Shown in pieces: positions 1-8,929 of a DNA stretch of 59,391 nt. The DNA is from Atlantibacter sp. RC6 (GTDB lineage: Bacteria; Pseudomonadota; Gammaproteobacteria; Enterobacterales; Enterobacteriaceae). Location: NCBI RefSeq assembly GCF_014193285.1, contig NZ_JACHZE010000015.1, positions 1-59,391 of the forward strand. Direction: 5' to 3'. The notes under the pieces are model-generated. The model ran no database searches. It saw only the letters and a program-made list of their open reading frames with translations, and was not told the DNA's origin. The stretch's first letter is position 1. Each line of letters begins with the position of its first letter. The position numbers were made by a program, and so were the translations under genes.

Positions 1-3000
1 ACCCCGGTGAACCGCCCGTCAGTTGCATACACCGTTCCTGTGAACGAGCCGGCGCTGGCATAAACAGTCCCTTTAATGGTTACGCCGGTGAAATAGGCAT
101 AACCACTTTTATTGATGTGCCATCCACTATTCCCCGAGCCATCCCAGGTATTTGACTGGATATAGGCACCGATCTTCGCGTTAATAATGGTCCCGTCCTG
201 GATGAATCCGGAGTTCAGAAACACCTGACCATTAACGATGCCGAACGGCGAATACTGAACGCCGCCCTGCCCGGACAGCATCACGAACTGATCGGCATTA
301 ATCGCCACGCGGGTTTTCACCCCGGAACCATCCGCCATAACCGCCACTGACAGCCCGGCGTCGTAATAATTGCCGTTGTATTTCACGCCCGTGCGGAGGG
401 TGTAAATCGCATTGGCGCTGGCAGCGTCTGTATACGCGGTCATTTTTTCGTTGATGGCGGCCTGCTGATCGCCAAACTTCGTCGCCACCTGCGTCTGGTA
501 TTGCGCGAATGCCTGATCCGCGCTGGCCTGCGCCTCCTGAATGGTGGAGATACTGCTGTTAACACCGTTAAAATCCGCCGCGACGGTGAGACGATATTCA
601 GCAAACGCTTCATCCGCTGTTGCCTGCGCCGTTTTAACCTCGTTAATTTCCGCCGCGTTTTCACCGAACTGCACGGCCACCAGTTCCTGGAACTGCGCAA
701 AGGCTTTCTCTGCATCGGCCTGGGTGATTTTTACCTGTGAAATCTCAGCGCGTGCAGCTCCCACCTGCTCATATTGCAATTGCGCGCTTTCCACCTGGGC
801 CAGCGTAGTCTGCATCTGTCCCGCCAGGGTGAAATCGATTTGTTCTGTCAGTCGCTTCCCATCTTCTGAGGTCAGCAGGTCTTTGGCGATATCCTCCAGA
901 TAGTCGCTGGCCTGGTCGTTAGCCATGCCCCTGATCCAGTCCGTCCAGCCCGACTCGTTACCGGTTTTGTCGACCAGTTGCGCGCGGTACCAGAAAATCT
1001 GCCCGGCGCGTAACCCGAGCTGGGTGTAGTCGGCCTGCGGGTATGGCACATCAGAAAGCAAAAGCGGATCGGCATGGTCGTCACGCGGGGTGTACTGAAT
1101 TTCGGTTTTCAGCGTGTCTTCCGTGTTGGCCGGGAAAGCCCAGTTAAGCCGGATACCCCAGTTGATACCTGTCGCCGTAAATCCGATCGGCTTCGGCGGG
1201 TTGCCCACTTTACCCGTCAGCGATTTCTCCGGTGAGTACCCCCAGCCGCTGGAGATCTCCGCCGCGTTGATGGCGCGCACGCGCACCAGGTAGCGCCCCG
1301 CATAGATGCCCGGCACCTCAAACGAAGTGGTCGAACTGCGCGGAACGTTCACCCAGTTCCCGTCGTTGCGCCGCCACTGTGCTTCATAAGCAATGGCGTT
1401 GGGTGCCGGGTCCCAGCTGGCGCGCATCGTTTCAATGCTGATGCCCTGATTCACCACCGAGAAAGAACTGATGGCGATATTTTCCGGTGCGAACTGGCTG
1501 CCCGGCGGGATCACGCTTACCGGGCGCTGGTCGATGATTGCGCCGGTATCAATGCGGGCATACTTATCCGGATCGTGAAACGCGCCGGAAATAGTGAATG
1601 TCCCGTCATTGTTGTCGCTGACGCTGACCACCCGGTACTGCTGGGCATACAGCTCGTCAGATTCGACCACCCAGACGCTTTCGGTCTGCGGCGTTTCGCT
1701 GTAGGCGATACTGACAGTGACGGCCTGACCATTAACCGCCTGGATCGTCCGGGCCTGTGATGCGCCGGACGGCAGGTTGAGAACAAGCCGCTCACCTGGC
1801 TTAGCATCCGGCACGCGGTCAAGCGTGATCACCCGGCCATTAACCGAACTGATGCGTCCACCTGTCACTTTTCCGGAGAGCATTTCATCAGCGACGGCGA
1901 TGATGTAACCCGGCTGCGGGATATTGCCGTCCAGCCCAACTGAGAACGTGACGATTCGGTCCTTGTTGTTGGTCAGAATGCCCCAGCGCCCTTTGCGGTT
2001 TGCCTCACTCTGCCGGGTGCAGCCAATTGCGGTCATCTCGAGCTGGTTAAACCCGTAGCGTGCAACCAGCGGTTGCTCAAACACTGGCTCCATGGCGTCA
2101 GCGTAGCCGTTATCCGGGTCCGAATACGAGACCAGCGCCGTGGTGTAACGGGTCTTGGTCGTGCTGCTCGAGTAAACGAATTCACCACTGACCACGTTAG
2201 CGCGGGTGTAGTTGTAATCGATATCGCGCGGCATGTCCGCCAGCGCCACGATCTGGTTACCGCCCCAGTACGTCATGCCACGGAAGATGGCGGCAAAGTC
2301 CCGCAGCACGGTATAGGCTTCGTTGCGGTCCTGCACATAGACGTTGCAGGTATAGCGCGGCTCAGCGCCGTTCCCGCCCTTCCCGTCCGGTACCATCTGG
2401 TCGCAGTACTGTGCCACCTGGTACAGCGTCCACTTATCGATGTTCGCCGCCGTCAGGCGATGGCCCAGCCCAAATCGATCGGCAATCACGATGTCGTAAA
2501 AAATCCACGCCGGGTTATCTGTCCAGGCCCATTTAAACCCGCCCGTCCAGGTGCCGGTATAGGTGCGCGCAACCGGATCATAATTATCGGGGACACGGAT
2601 CACGCGCATCGCCGGCTCACAGGAAATCTGCGGTATGCTGCCGTTGAACTGGCTGGAGTCAAATTCGATGTACAGCAGCGCGGTGCTCGGGTAACGCAAC
2701 TTGGCATCAATGACTTCCGTGTAACTCTGCAGCGTCATGGTGTCGCCGATTCTGGCGCTGTTGGCATCCGGCGTTAATTTGCGAAGGCGCAATGTCCAGG
2801 TGGTACCGGCGCGCGGCAGGTCGATACGGTGGCTGCGCTCATAACCCGAGGTGGTTTTGCCGGTTACCGCCGTATTGATTACAGTCTGCCAGGCTCCGCC
2901 ATCTGTCTGCAGGTCAACGGCATAGGCCACAGAATTACCCACCAGATCCCCGTCATCCTCCTGGCGGTACAGCGACGGCCATTTGATACGCAGGCGAACG

Positions 3001-3350
3001 GCGGAAAGCTGGGTATTGGTAAACGTGCGCGTCCAGGCGGTAGCGCTGGAAACCTCCGTGCCCACGCTGATTTCGTTTTCAGAACCCGGCATACCCTGAA
3101 TATACGGCTGCGCCTGGTTACCGGGGCGGAATTCCCAGGCGACGCCGGAAAAGTTTTGGGAGCCGTCAGGATTTTCCAGGGGCGTGCCATCCAGAAAAAT
3201 ATTACTGCCCGCCAGCCCACCAGCAAATTCCCCCTCGCCCAGGGCAATCAGTATTTTGGCTTTTGCCACCGACTGCAGATCGTCCGGCTGTTCCGTGGGC
3301 GTGCGTTGTTTAGAGTCGCCGCCTTTGCGCCCTTTAATATGTTTTGCCAT
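1..3350 (-). CDS. J: Tail tip / host specificity protein J, partial
   Basis: Reading the minus strand from ATG at 3350 gives an open frame of about 1,116 residues with no stop before the window edge. It starts MAKHIKGRKGG and resembles lambda gpJ, the central tail tip protein that binds the receptor. An N-terminal tail-hub part is followed by fibronectin type III-like segments (about 650-850) and Ala/Gln/Glu-rich repeats around 880-1000 likely to form coiled coil, then a beta-rich fibre part (INADQFVMLSGQGG). It is the last of the K-I-J run and lies after a terminator-like hairpin. The C-terminal receptor-binding end is outside the window, so specificity cannot be judged. Confidence 0.93.
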   Translation of the reverse strand, partial: MAKHIKGRKGGDSKQRTPTEQPDDLQSVAKAKILIALGEGEFAGGLAGSNIFLDGTPLENPDGSQNFSGVAWEFRPGNQAQPYIQGMPGSENEISVGTEVSSATAWTRTFTNTQLSAVRLRIKWPSLYRQEDDGDLVGNSVAYAVDLQTDGGAWQTVINTAVTGKTTSGYERSHRIDLPRAGTTWTLRLRKLTPDANSARIGDTMTLQSYTEVIDAKLRYPSTALLYIEFDSSQFNGSIPQISCEPAMRVIRVPDNYDPVARTYTGTWTGGFKWAWTDNPAWIFYDIVIADRFGLGHRLTAANIDKWTLYQVAQYCDQMVPDGKGGNGAEPRYTCNVYVQDRNEAYTVLRDFAAIFRGMTYWGGNQIVALADMPRDIDYNYTRANVVSGEFVYSSSTTKTRYTTALVSYSDPDNGYADAMEPVFEQPLVARYGFNQLEMTAIGCTRQSEANRKGRWGILTNNKDRIVTFSVGLDGNIPQPGYIIAVADEMLSGKVTGGRISSVNGRVITLDRVPDAKPGERLVLNLPSGASQARTIQAVNGQAVTVSIAYSETPQTESVWVVESDELYAQQYRVVSVSDNNDGTFTISGAFHDPDKYARIDTGAIIDQRPVSVIPPGSQFAPENIAISSFSVVNQGISIETMRASWDPAPNAIAYEAQWRRNDGNWVNVPRSSTTSFEVPGIYAGRYLVRVRAINAAEISSGWGYSPEKSLTGKVGNPPKPIGFTATGINWGIRLNWAFPANTEDTLKTEIQYTPRDDHADPLLLSDVPYPQADYTQLGLRAGQIFWYRAQLVDKTGNESGWTDWIRGMANDQASDYLEDIAKDLLTSEDGKRLTEQIDFTLAGQMQTTLAQVESAQLQYEQVGAARAEISQVKITQADAEKAFAQFQELVAVQFGENAAEINEVKTAQATADEAFAEYRLTVAADFNGVNSSISTIQEAQASADQAFAQYQTQVATKFGDQQAAINEKMTAYTDAASANAIYTLRTGVKYNGNYYDAGLSVAVMADGSGVKTRVAINADQFVMLSGQGGVQYSPFGIVNGQVFLNSGFIQDGTIINAKIGAYIQSNTWDGSGNSGWHINKSGYAYFTGVTIKGTVYASAGSFTGTVYATDGRFTG

Positions 3351-3360
3351 GTTGCGCCCA

Positions 3361-3384
3361 TAAAAAAACCGCCAGGCGGCGGTA
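3361..3384 (-). terminator. Intercistronic terminator-like hairpin between I and J
   Basis: On the minus strand ACCGCC pairs with GGCGGT (plus 3368-3383, loop of 4), followed by a run of seven U residues. It sits in the late operon ahead of J, so it must be read through by Q-modified polymerase or act only partly. Confidence 0.6.
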
Positions 3385-3410
3385 ACAGTGAGGGAATAAT
3401 CAGTGAATGG

Positions 3411-4007
3411 TTATTGCTGATCTTCGACGTAAATACCGGCAGAAATAATCGCGCCACCAATACGGCGCTTTCCGTAGCCAATGGGTACAGGATACCCTTG
3501 TGCGGCTGTATTCGTTACGCCGCCAAAAGCGTATGAGGCTTTATTATCAGAATCCTGCTTACTGGCAAGACCAGAGGGTTGTGGAGAGAGCATCTGGATT
3601 ACTCCTCCGAGCATCATCGCCCCACCTGCTTGCATCATTGGGACTCCCACGACACCGCCACCAAAGTAAGTAGCAACAGCCCCAACCACTACCAAAACAG
3701 CACCTAATATTGTTTGAAATACACCTGCTTTTTTACTACCCATTATTACTGGCACTATACGGATTACTTCCTTGGTTACAGGGTAACCTAAATCATCTTT
3801 TCCAATATTCTTCTTTCCGCGAAAAACCGCGTACGTTATCCCGCGTCGATCGCTGGTTATCATGTATTTTTCAAAACCCGGAATAGTTGCCGCCAACGCT
3901 CTTGTAGCTTCATGAACTGTACTAATCAATCGATGGTGAGTTTTTCCAAAGAATTTTCCTAAGTCTCCACTAAGCTCAATTTGAGTCATTAATTCTTTCA
4001 TTATCAC
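3411..4007 (-). CDS. I: Tail assembly protein I
   Basis: 198 residues, lambda gpI family, a tail-tip assembly factor not found in the mature lambda virion. A ubiquitin-like N-terminal part (ELSGDLGKFFGKTHHRL) is followed by a Gly/Ala-rich hydrophobic stretch around residues 100-135 (VLVVVGAVATYFGGGVVGVP) and a conserved C-terminal segment (YPVPIGYGKRRIGGAIISAG). It lies between K and J as in lambda. Base composition is visibly more AT-rich than flanking tail genes and it is bracketed by hairpins with U-runs, which suggests that it and the lipoprotein gene beside it were exchanged as a unit. Confidence 0.85.
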   Translation of the reverse strand: MIMKELMTQIELSGDLGKFFGKTHHRLISTVHEATRALAATIPGFEKYMITSDRRGITYAVFRGKKNIGKDDLGYPVTKEVIRIVPVIMGSKKAGVFQTILGAVLVVVGAVATYFGGGVVGVPMMQAGGAMMLGGVIQMLSPQPSGLASKQDSDNKASYAFGGVTNTAAQGYPVPIGYGKRRIGGAIISAGIYVEDQQ

Positions 4008-4013
4008 TCCAAT

Positions 4014-4036
4014 AAAAAAGGCCGCCTGAGCGACCT
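4014..4036 (-). terminator. Terminator-like hairpin between lipoprotein gene and I
   Basis: Minus strand GGTCGC-TCAG-GCGGCC (one G-U pair) followed by six U residues. Together with the hairpin at 3361-3384 it brackets gene I. Confidence 0.5.
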
Positions 4037-4052
4037 GTTTGGGTAAAGGATA

Positions 4053-4460
4053 TTATTTTATTCTCCACATTCGATATTGACCCCACATTCCATTTTCGGC
4101 TAAGTATTCCTGCTCCCCTCCAGAAGCGTCAATTTCTAATGACTTTCTCATTCCCATTGATGCTATATCACATTCGTTACTAACCCTTAATAAATGCTTG
4201 CCATTATCCAAATAGGCAGAAACGAATTGATTCTGACGGAGCTTAGCAACGTCGGCTCCGTCGATTTGCACCAAGAACCGACATGTGCCGCCACTGCCAC
4301 CACCAATGAATTGTTTGTTACGAGTTATGGTAACTTTGGTTTGTTCAACTCCAGTCTTAGGCTGAACAATTTGCTTATTAATTATTGTCTCAGCTGGACC
4401 GTATGGCCTGGCGCAACCAGCCAATCCAATAACGCATATAGCCAAAAATAACTTTTTCAT
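4053..4460 (-). CDS. Small phage lipoprotein, function unknown
   Basis: About 135 residues. MKKLFLAICVIGLAGC is a clear lipoprotein signal peptide with lipobox LAGC, so the mature protein starts at Cys16 and should be membrane-anchored. The start at 4460 is preferred because GAAGGG lies 8 nt upstream; an ATG two codons earlier (4466) would have only 2 nt spacing. The rest is soluble (TKVTITRNKQFIGGGSGGTC, then DNGKHLLRVSNECD). It is inserted between tail genes K and I, where lambda has no gene, which marks it as a moron. A lipoprotein made by a prophage may alter the cell surface or block superinfection, but nothing in the sequence proves this. Confidence 0.8.
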   Translation of the reverse strand: MKKLFLAICVIGLAGCARPYGPAETIINKQIVQPKTGVEQTKVTITRNKQFIGGGSGGTCRFLVQIDGADVAKLRQNQFVSAYLDNGKHLLRVSNECDIASMGMRKSLEIDASGGEQEYLAENGMWGQYRMWRIK

Positions 4461-4489
4461 TTCCATATCCCTTCGGTAAAAAACGAAGG

Positions 4490-5200
4490 TTAGCACAGGG
4501 AACTATGCCGTAAAATCTTCATGGTGCGTTCCATCCAGTAACCGCCATAAGGCACCCGTTGACTGAGATGCCCGTAAAGGTGGTGCAGCAGCATATTGCC
4601 TTCAAGTAAGATCCCGGCATGGTTCCACTTATTCGACTGCACCTGCATGATCACCACGTCCCCCGGCTTTGGCGCGCCGGTGAACTCCCGGAAACCGCAA
4701 TTGTACCAGTTATCCTGATAAAGGTTGTCAGGGTATTGATCTTCCCACCAGGCATAATCGACGCGGTAATCCGCCAGCTCTATACCGTAGGTCTGGCGGT
4801 AAAAACTCATCACCAGACCCCAGCAGTCGTAGACGCCGAGCACGAACGGACGCTCAAGCAGCGGAATTTCACCGCGTGGTATGATGGTTCGTAAGTCGCC
4901 TTCCGGCCAGCTGACGATATGCCAGGGCAGCGCCGTCACATCACACTGCGCTTTGTCCATTTCGCTCGGCTGCGTGGTGGCGTCCGGATGGCTGTGCACG
5001 ACGGCGGTGACCGTTCCCCAATCTTCCGCTGCGGCGTAATCCTCCGGCGAGAGGTGAAAATGTTCTGTTGGTTCGGTAGCGAGATTGCGACAGGGGAAAT
5101 ACCGCTCCACTCTGCTTTTCTGTGCCACCACCCCGCAGCACTCGCGCGGATATTCCGCTTCGGCGTGGGCCATGATGGCCGCGATGGTCTTTTTACGCAT
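4490..5200 (-). CDS. K: Tail tip assembly protein K (JAMM plus NlpC/P60 domains)
   Basis: 236 residues with two hydrolase-like domains as in lambda gpK. Residues 1-110 form a JAB1/Mov34 metalloprotease domain with the full motif HSHPDATTQPSEMD (His69, His71, Ser79, Asp82). Residues 120-236 form an NlpC/P60 cysteine peptidase domain with Cys126 (VYDCWG) and His194 (NHAGIL). Members act in tail tip assembly and may cut peptidoglycan during DNA injection. GGAGCTGAT precedes the ATG. It starts 2 nt after the end of L. Confidence 0.92.
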   Translation of the reverse strand: MRKKTIAAIMAHAEAEYPRECCGVVAQKSRVERYFPCRNLATEPTEHFHLSPEDYAAAEDWGTVTAVVHSHPDATTQPSEMDKAQCDVTALPWHIVSWPEGDLRTIIPRGEIPLLERPFVLGVYDCWGLVMSFYRQTYGIELADYRVDYAWWEDQYPDNLYQDNWYNCGFREFTGAPKPGDVVIMQVQSNKWNHAGILLEGNMLLHHLYGHLSQRVPYGGYWMERTMKILRHSSLC

Positions 5201-5201
5201 A

Positions 5202-5957
5202 TCAGCTCCGGATTAGCGATGTGCCCGGAAAGCCGCCGAACGACAGTTCATTACCTCCACCGAACCGCAGTTTGCAGGCGGTCAGTGTGCCGTTACATTC
5301 GTCGCGGGACGGGTCGTCCACCGGGTTGTTGTTTTTATCGAAGTAACGCGTCCCGGCGTAATCACAGCCATCGCCGGTGCGGTACTTGTTGCGGATGCAC
5401 CATGTGCACAGGGAATGAAGCTGCCGCGTCGGGATCATCAGACCCTGCAAATCCATCGGGCTGGATAACGCAAACTCCACCACCTCACTGGTTTCAGAAG
5501 TTTTCGCGTCGATATACCAGACCTGTAGCTTTTCCTGCGTCGCGTCTGCCGTCGGGTTTCCACCGGGAAAGTTACGCGCATCAAGGTACTGCGCCAGCGT
5601 GTCGTGGATCATCACTTTAGCCTGCAGCAGGTCGTCATACGCCAGGCACAGCGCGGTGATCGAGCCGTCCAGGTTGGCAACCGATAATTTTGGCTGTGCG
5701 CTGCTGCCACTGGTAGACGCCTCTATCCCTTCAATCTGGCACGGCCAGGCTTTATATTCCTGCCCCTGCCACCAGATACTTTTTGCCGGTAGTTTTGACT
5801 CAACGCCGCCAGCGGCCACGATCTCTGCTTCTGTATGCGGAACGTTGTGGCTGTGGAAACGCAGCACTTCGCCGGTTCCGAACGCCGTACCGTCGACAGA
5901 AAAAAGCCGGACTGCATTGCCCGGCTCAAGTTTCTGGTAATCACTGTTTAAGCTCAT
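5202..5957 (-). CDS. L: Minor tail protein L
   Basis: 251 residues, lambda gpL family of tail tip proteins. The C-terminal part carries a Cys cluster (LCTWCIRNKYRTGDGC, then DECNGTLTAC) matching the iron-sulfur-binding domain described for gpL. The start codon overlaps the stop of M (ATGA), so the two are translationally coupled. It ends 2 nt before K. Confidence 0.92.
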   Translation of the reverse strand: MSLNSDYQKLEPGNAVRLFSVDGTAFGTGEVLRFHSHNVPHTEAEIVAAGGVESKLPAKSIWWQGQEYKAWPCQIEGIEASTSGSSAQPKLSVANLDGSITALCLAYDDLLQAKVMIHDTLAQYLDARNFPGGNPTADATQEKLQVWYIDAKTSETSEVVEFALSSPMDLQGLMIPTRQLHSLCTWCIRNKYRTGDGCDYAGTRYFDKNNNPVDDPSRDECNGTLTACKLRFGGGNELSFGGFPGTSLIRS

Positions 5958-6301
5958 GGTTTAAAAGCCTGTTCAAAGGTGGCTGTAATTGTCATCACCG
6001 TTTTGCTCCTGATGACCTTCTGAAGGCTGTCAGCCTCAACCCGCCATAAGGCGAGATCACCGAAAGGCGGTTTAAACGAGAAGGATTTAGTTTTGTGGCG
6101 GCGGAGAAAAGCATAAATCTGCAATCCTTTCTCCGGCCGCCCGGTAAAAGAATACTCGTAGTTCAGGGTCTCGCTGTTCAGCCCTGAGCCGCTGACCTGC
6201 GTATAACCATCGCCAAACTGAACCTTACGGATCGTATCGGTGCTTTTGGTCGTGGGCTGGCTGGCCGACTGAATCGACCAGGGGAAGCTTTCGATAGCCA
6301 T
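5954..6301 (-). CDS. M: Minor tail protein M
   Basis: 115 residues, lambda gpM family, a small beta-rich tail tip protein (SFPWSIQSASQP, then VQFGDGYTQ and FGDLALWRVEADS). It lies 3 nt after the tape measure gene and overlaps L by 4 nt, as in lambda. GDGYTQ is typical of this family. Confidence 0.92.
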   Translation of the reverse strand: MAIESFPWSIQSASQPTTKSTDTIRKVQFGDGYTQVSGSGLNSETLNYEYSFTGRPEKGLQIYAFLRRHKTKSFSFKPPFGDLALWRVEADSLQKVIRSKTVMTITATFEQAFKP

Positions 6302-6304
6302 AGT

Positions 6305-8929
6305 TTATCTGCCTCTGGTTGCGTTCCAGATTAGGCCGCCAGGACGCACTGCTTTTGCAATGCCTTCATTAACGGCCTGCGTAATGACCTGCTGGTAAGC
6401 GCGACCAAGCTGATCACCGGGAGGTTGCTTCGTTTCGTTCTGCGGGGAGGTGACTGAAACAGGCGCATAGACACTGACACCAAAAGGTGCGGCGATAGCT
6501 GTTGATCCACCACCGACAAGGCCACCCGATGCGTAACCCCGCATCAGGTTATAGAGATTGCCCACCCCGAGGCGACTGGTTGCATCTTTGGTAAAAACAA
6601 ACTCGCCACGGTGAACCACGCCAGCAGGCTCATATTTACCACCTGAACCGGTGTAACCTCCGGCAGCGTAACCCATAGCCATTGTTACTGAATTGACCAT
6701 CCCCACCAGCGCCTGCTTCATCAGGATCTGGGTCAGCATGGACAAAATTGACCGGGTAAAGTCAGACCAGTTAGCTTTCCCGCTTGTGAGCATCTCGGCC
6801 ATATTTTCACTGATGCCATCAAATGCAGTAGTCGCCAGTGATTCCATCTGCCCGTAAGCATCGGATGCTGAATCAACATAATTCGCCCATGCGGTACGCG
6901 CGCCCGCCTGCCAGTTTCCGCGCAGATCATCCTGTGCGGCGTAGAATTTCTTAAGGGACTCCAGCTCCTGTTGGTAACCCTCATCCGATTCAGTACCACC
7001 AGCATTTTTCCAGCCCTGCAGCAACTGCGCCTCATCAAGCCTGCGCTGCTGTTGGCGGCTGCTCAGGCCTGCACTGTCAGTGAGGGCCCGGGTCTTCTCC
7101 CCCATCTGTGTGACATATTTTTGAGATCGGTCCTGCAGGTTGTTCAGGCGCTCCTGAATAGCGATTTGATCGCCAAGCCGGGCATTGATTTCTGCCTGGG
7201 CGAGTATCTGTTCTTTATTACTGAGCAGGGATTTTTCGTCAGCCGTCAGGGCACGCGTTTTCGCAGCGTTCTCCAGTACAGCGAAACGGGCCTGTTCTTT
7301 CCAGAGATTCTGACGCTGCTGGCTGATGGTGTCATTCAGTCCCCGGTGCTGGCGCAGTACTTCCAGTTGCGCCTGGAGCTCCAGCGTTTGTGCACTGATA
7401 GAGTCCGTCGCTTTTACACCACCTGGGGTGGTGGTTCTGGCGGGCTTCTTAAGGGAGTCCTCGTATTCTTTTTTCGCCGCAGCCATCAGGGTATTGTAGC
7501 TTCCCTGAAGGATACGCCCTTCCTGTAGCGCCTTGTTCAGTTCTTTTTGTTTACTGGTGTATTTATCAAGGGCGGTTTGCGTCTTTTCATAACTCGCCTG
7601 AGCCTGCGTGGCATACCTGAGCCTGTCCCGCTCAATGGTCGCCTGCGCCTGTGCGCTCTCCTCAGAAACAGTTTGCAAATCTGCCTGCAGTTGCGCGGCC
7701 TGAAGACTGATTCGGGTACGGTCCAGTACTTTCTGATACTGGTTTCGCATCGCATCGGATACGCCAGGACCGGTTGCGTTTTTATCGAAGTTGGCCTGAG
7801 CAATATCAAACTGCTGTTGAGCCTTTTTCAGCAGTTCAGCACCGCTATCAGGGCGACCGATATCAAGTATCTTATCCCACATCGACTTGAACGCATCGCC
7901 GACAGTATTCGCCGCACGCTCAAGAGTACCCATATTGCCTTCAATGGCACGGGTCTGCCTTTCAAAACCTTCGGTCGCTGCGTCGTTTGCCGCTTTCAGC
8001 GCGCCCGCGGCATCACCGGAGCGCTGCAGTTGCGCTACGTGCTCAATTTGCTCAGCCGTCACGTTGTGAAACTGCTGCGCCATGGCAATCAGACCGGAGG
8101 TGGGATCGCTGGTCAGTTTCCCGAACGCTTTGGCCACATCCTCAATTTCCAGACCGCTTTTGTCTGCAAACTCGGTGATGCTTACCGAAAGGCGCTCAAA
8201 ATTAGCTCCCGCAGCAACACCGGCATTCACCAGTGCAGTCAGCGTACCGGCAGCCGCTGAGAATGTGATCCCGGCGCTGGCGGCAGCCTTACTCACCGTC
8301 AGCATTTTTTGCGCTGTCAGCCCTGCAGTATTGCCTGAAAGAACCAGCGTTTTGTTGAAATCAGACAGTTGCGAATTGCTGCGATACCACGAATACATCA
8401 TCAGGCCGGCAGTCACCGCTACAGCAGCCAGCGCCACGTTGAACGGCGTGATAAATCCTCGTGCCCTGCCGAGGTTTTCCGCGGCGTCAGAAGCGTTATT
8501 GAAGCTCTCAGCAAGTTCACCCGCACTTTCACTCGCCTCGTCAGTGGTTTTCTGTACGTCGCCACTAAAACCGAAAAGTGCATCGCGAAGTGCCTGGAAC
8601 ATCGGCCCAAATCCGCCGAAGCTGTCCTTAACCTGCCCGCCCTGCTGGAGCAGGATCAGGAACGGCGACTGGCCGCCGGCCAGCTGTGTGGCGATATCGG
8701 TGAACTGCGCAGGTAACATACGAACGGCGTTACTGTATGCGCCCACTGACATACCCGCGCGCCGGGCCGCGGCTTCCTGACGGTTGAACGCCCGGTCGAC
8801 CTGATCGGCAGTAGCGGTGGCCGCCTTGCCCAGTTCACTGAGCTTCTTTCCGCTGTAAACCAGCTGCTCGTTAAATTTTGGGGAATTCAGATCGAGATTA
8901 ACGATCAGGTCACCCACCGACTGGGCCAT
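6305..8929 (-). CDS. H: Tail tape measure protein H
   Basis: 874 residues, close to lambda gpH (853). It sets tail length and is ejected with DNA. The N-terminal 130 residues contain the conserved block RMLPAQFTDIATQLAGGQSP. Hydrophobic helices lie near 160-180 (FNVALAAVAVTAGLMMYSWY), then long Ala/Gln-rich helical segments (400-680), then a conserved C-terminal part (FVFTKDATSRLGVGNLYNLM). AGGAGG precedes the ATG. The start lies inside the end of the T frame (20 nt overlap), as in lambda. Confidence 0.95.
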   Translation of the reverse strand: MAQSVGDLIVNLDLNSPKFNEQLVYSGKKLSELGKAATATADQVDRAFNRQEAAARRAGMSVGAYSNAVRMLPAQFTDIATQLAGGQSPFLILLQQGGQVKDSFGGFGPMFQALRDALFGFSGDVQKTTDEASESAGELAESFNNASDAAENLGRARGFITPFNVALAAVAVTAGLMMYSWYRSNSQLSDFNKTLVLSGNTAGLTAQKMLTVSKAAASAGITFSAAAGTLTALVNAGVAAGANFERLSVSITEFADKSGLEIEDVAKAFGKLTSDPTSGLIAMAQQFHNVTAEQIEHVAQLQRSGDAAGALKAANDAATEGFERQTRAIEGNMGTLERAANTVGDAFKSMWDKILDIGRPDSGAELLKKAQQQFDIAQANFDKNATGPGVSDAMRNQYQKVLDRTRISLQAAQLQADLQTVSEESAQAQATIERDRLRYATQAQASYEKTQTALDKYTSKQKELNKALQEGRILQGSYNTLMAAAKKEYEDSLKKPARTTTPGGVKATDSISAQTLELQAQLEVLRQHRGLNDTISQQRQNLWKEQARFAVLENAAKTRALTADEKSLLSNKEQILAQAEINARLGDQIAIQERLNNLQDRSQKYVTQMGEKTRALTDSAGLSSRQQQRRLDEAQLLQGWKNAGGTESDEGYQQELESLKKFYAAQDDLRGNWQAGARTAWANYVDSASDAYGQMESLATTAFDGISENMAEMLTSGKANWSDFTRSILSMLTQILMKQALVGMVNSVTMAMGYAAGGYTGSGGKYEPAGVVHRGEFVFTKDATSRLGVGNLYNLMRGYASGGLVGGGSTAIAAPFGVSVYAPVSVTSPQNETKQPPGDQLGRAYQQVITQAVNEGIAKAVRPGGLIWNATRGR

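Noticed and set aside
2073..3536. Two plus-strand frames of over 230 codons opposite gene J
   Set aside because: Antisense shadows of the continuous J reading frame; no start signals.
8082..8780. 232-codon plus-strand frame opposite the tape measure gene
   Set aside because: Shadow of H; repetitive Ala/Ser composition from antisense reading.
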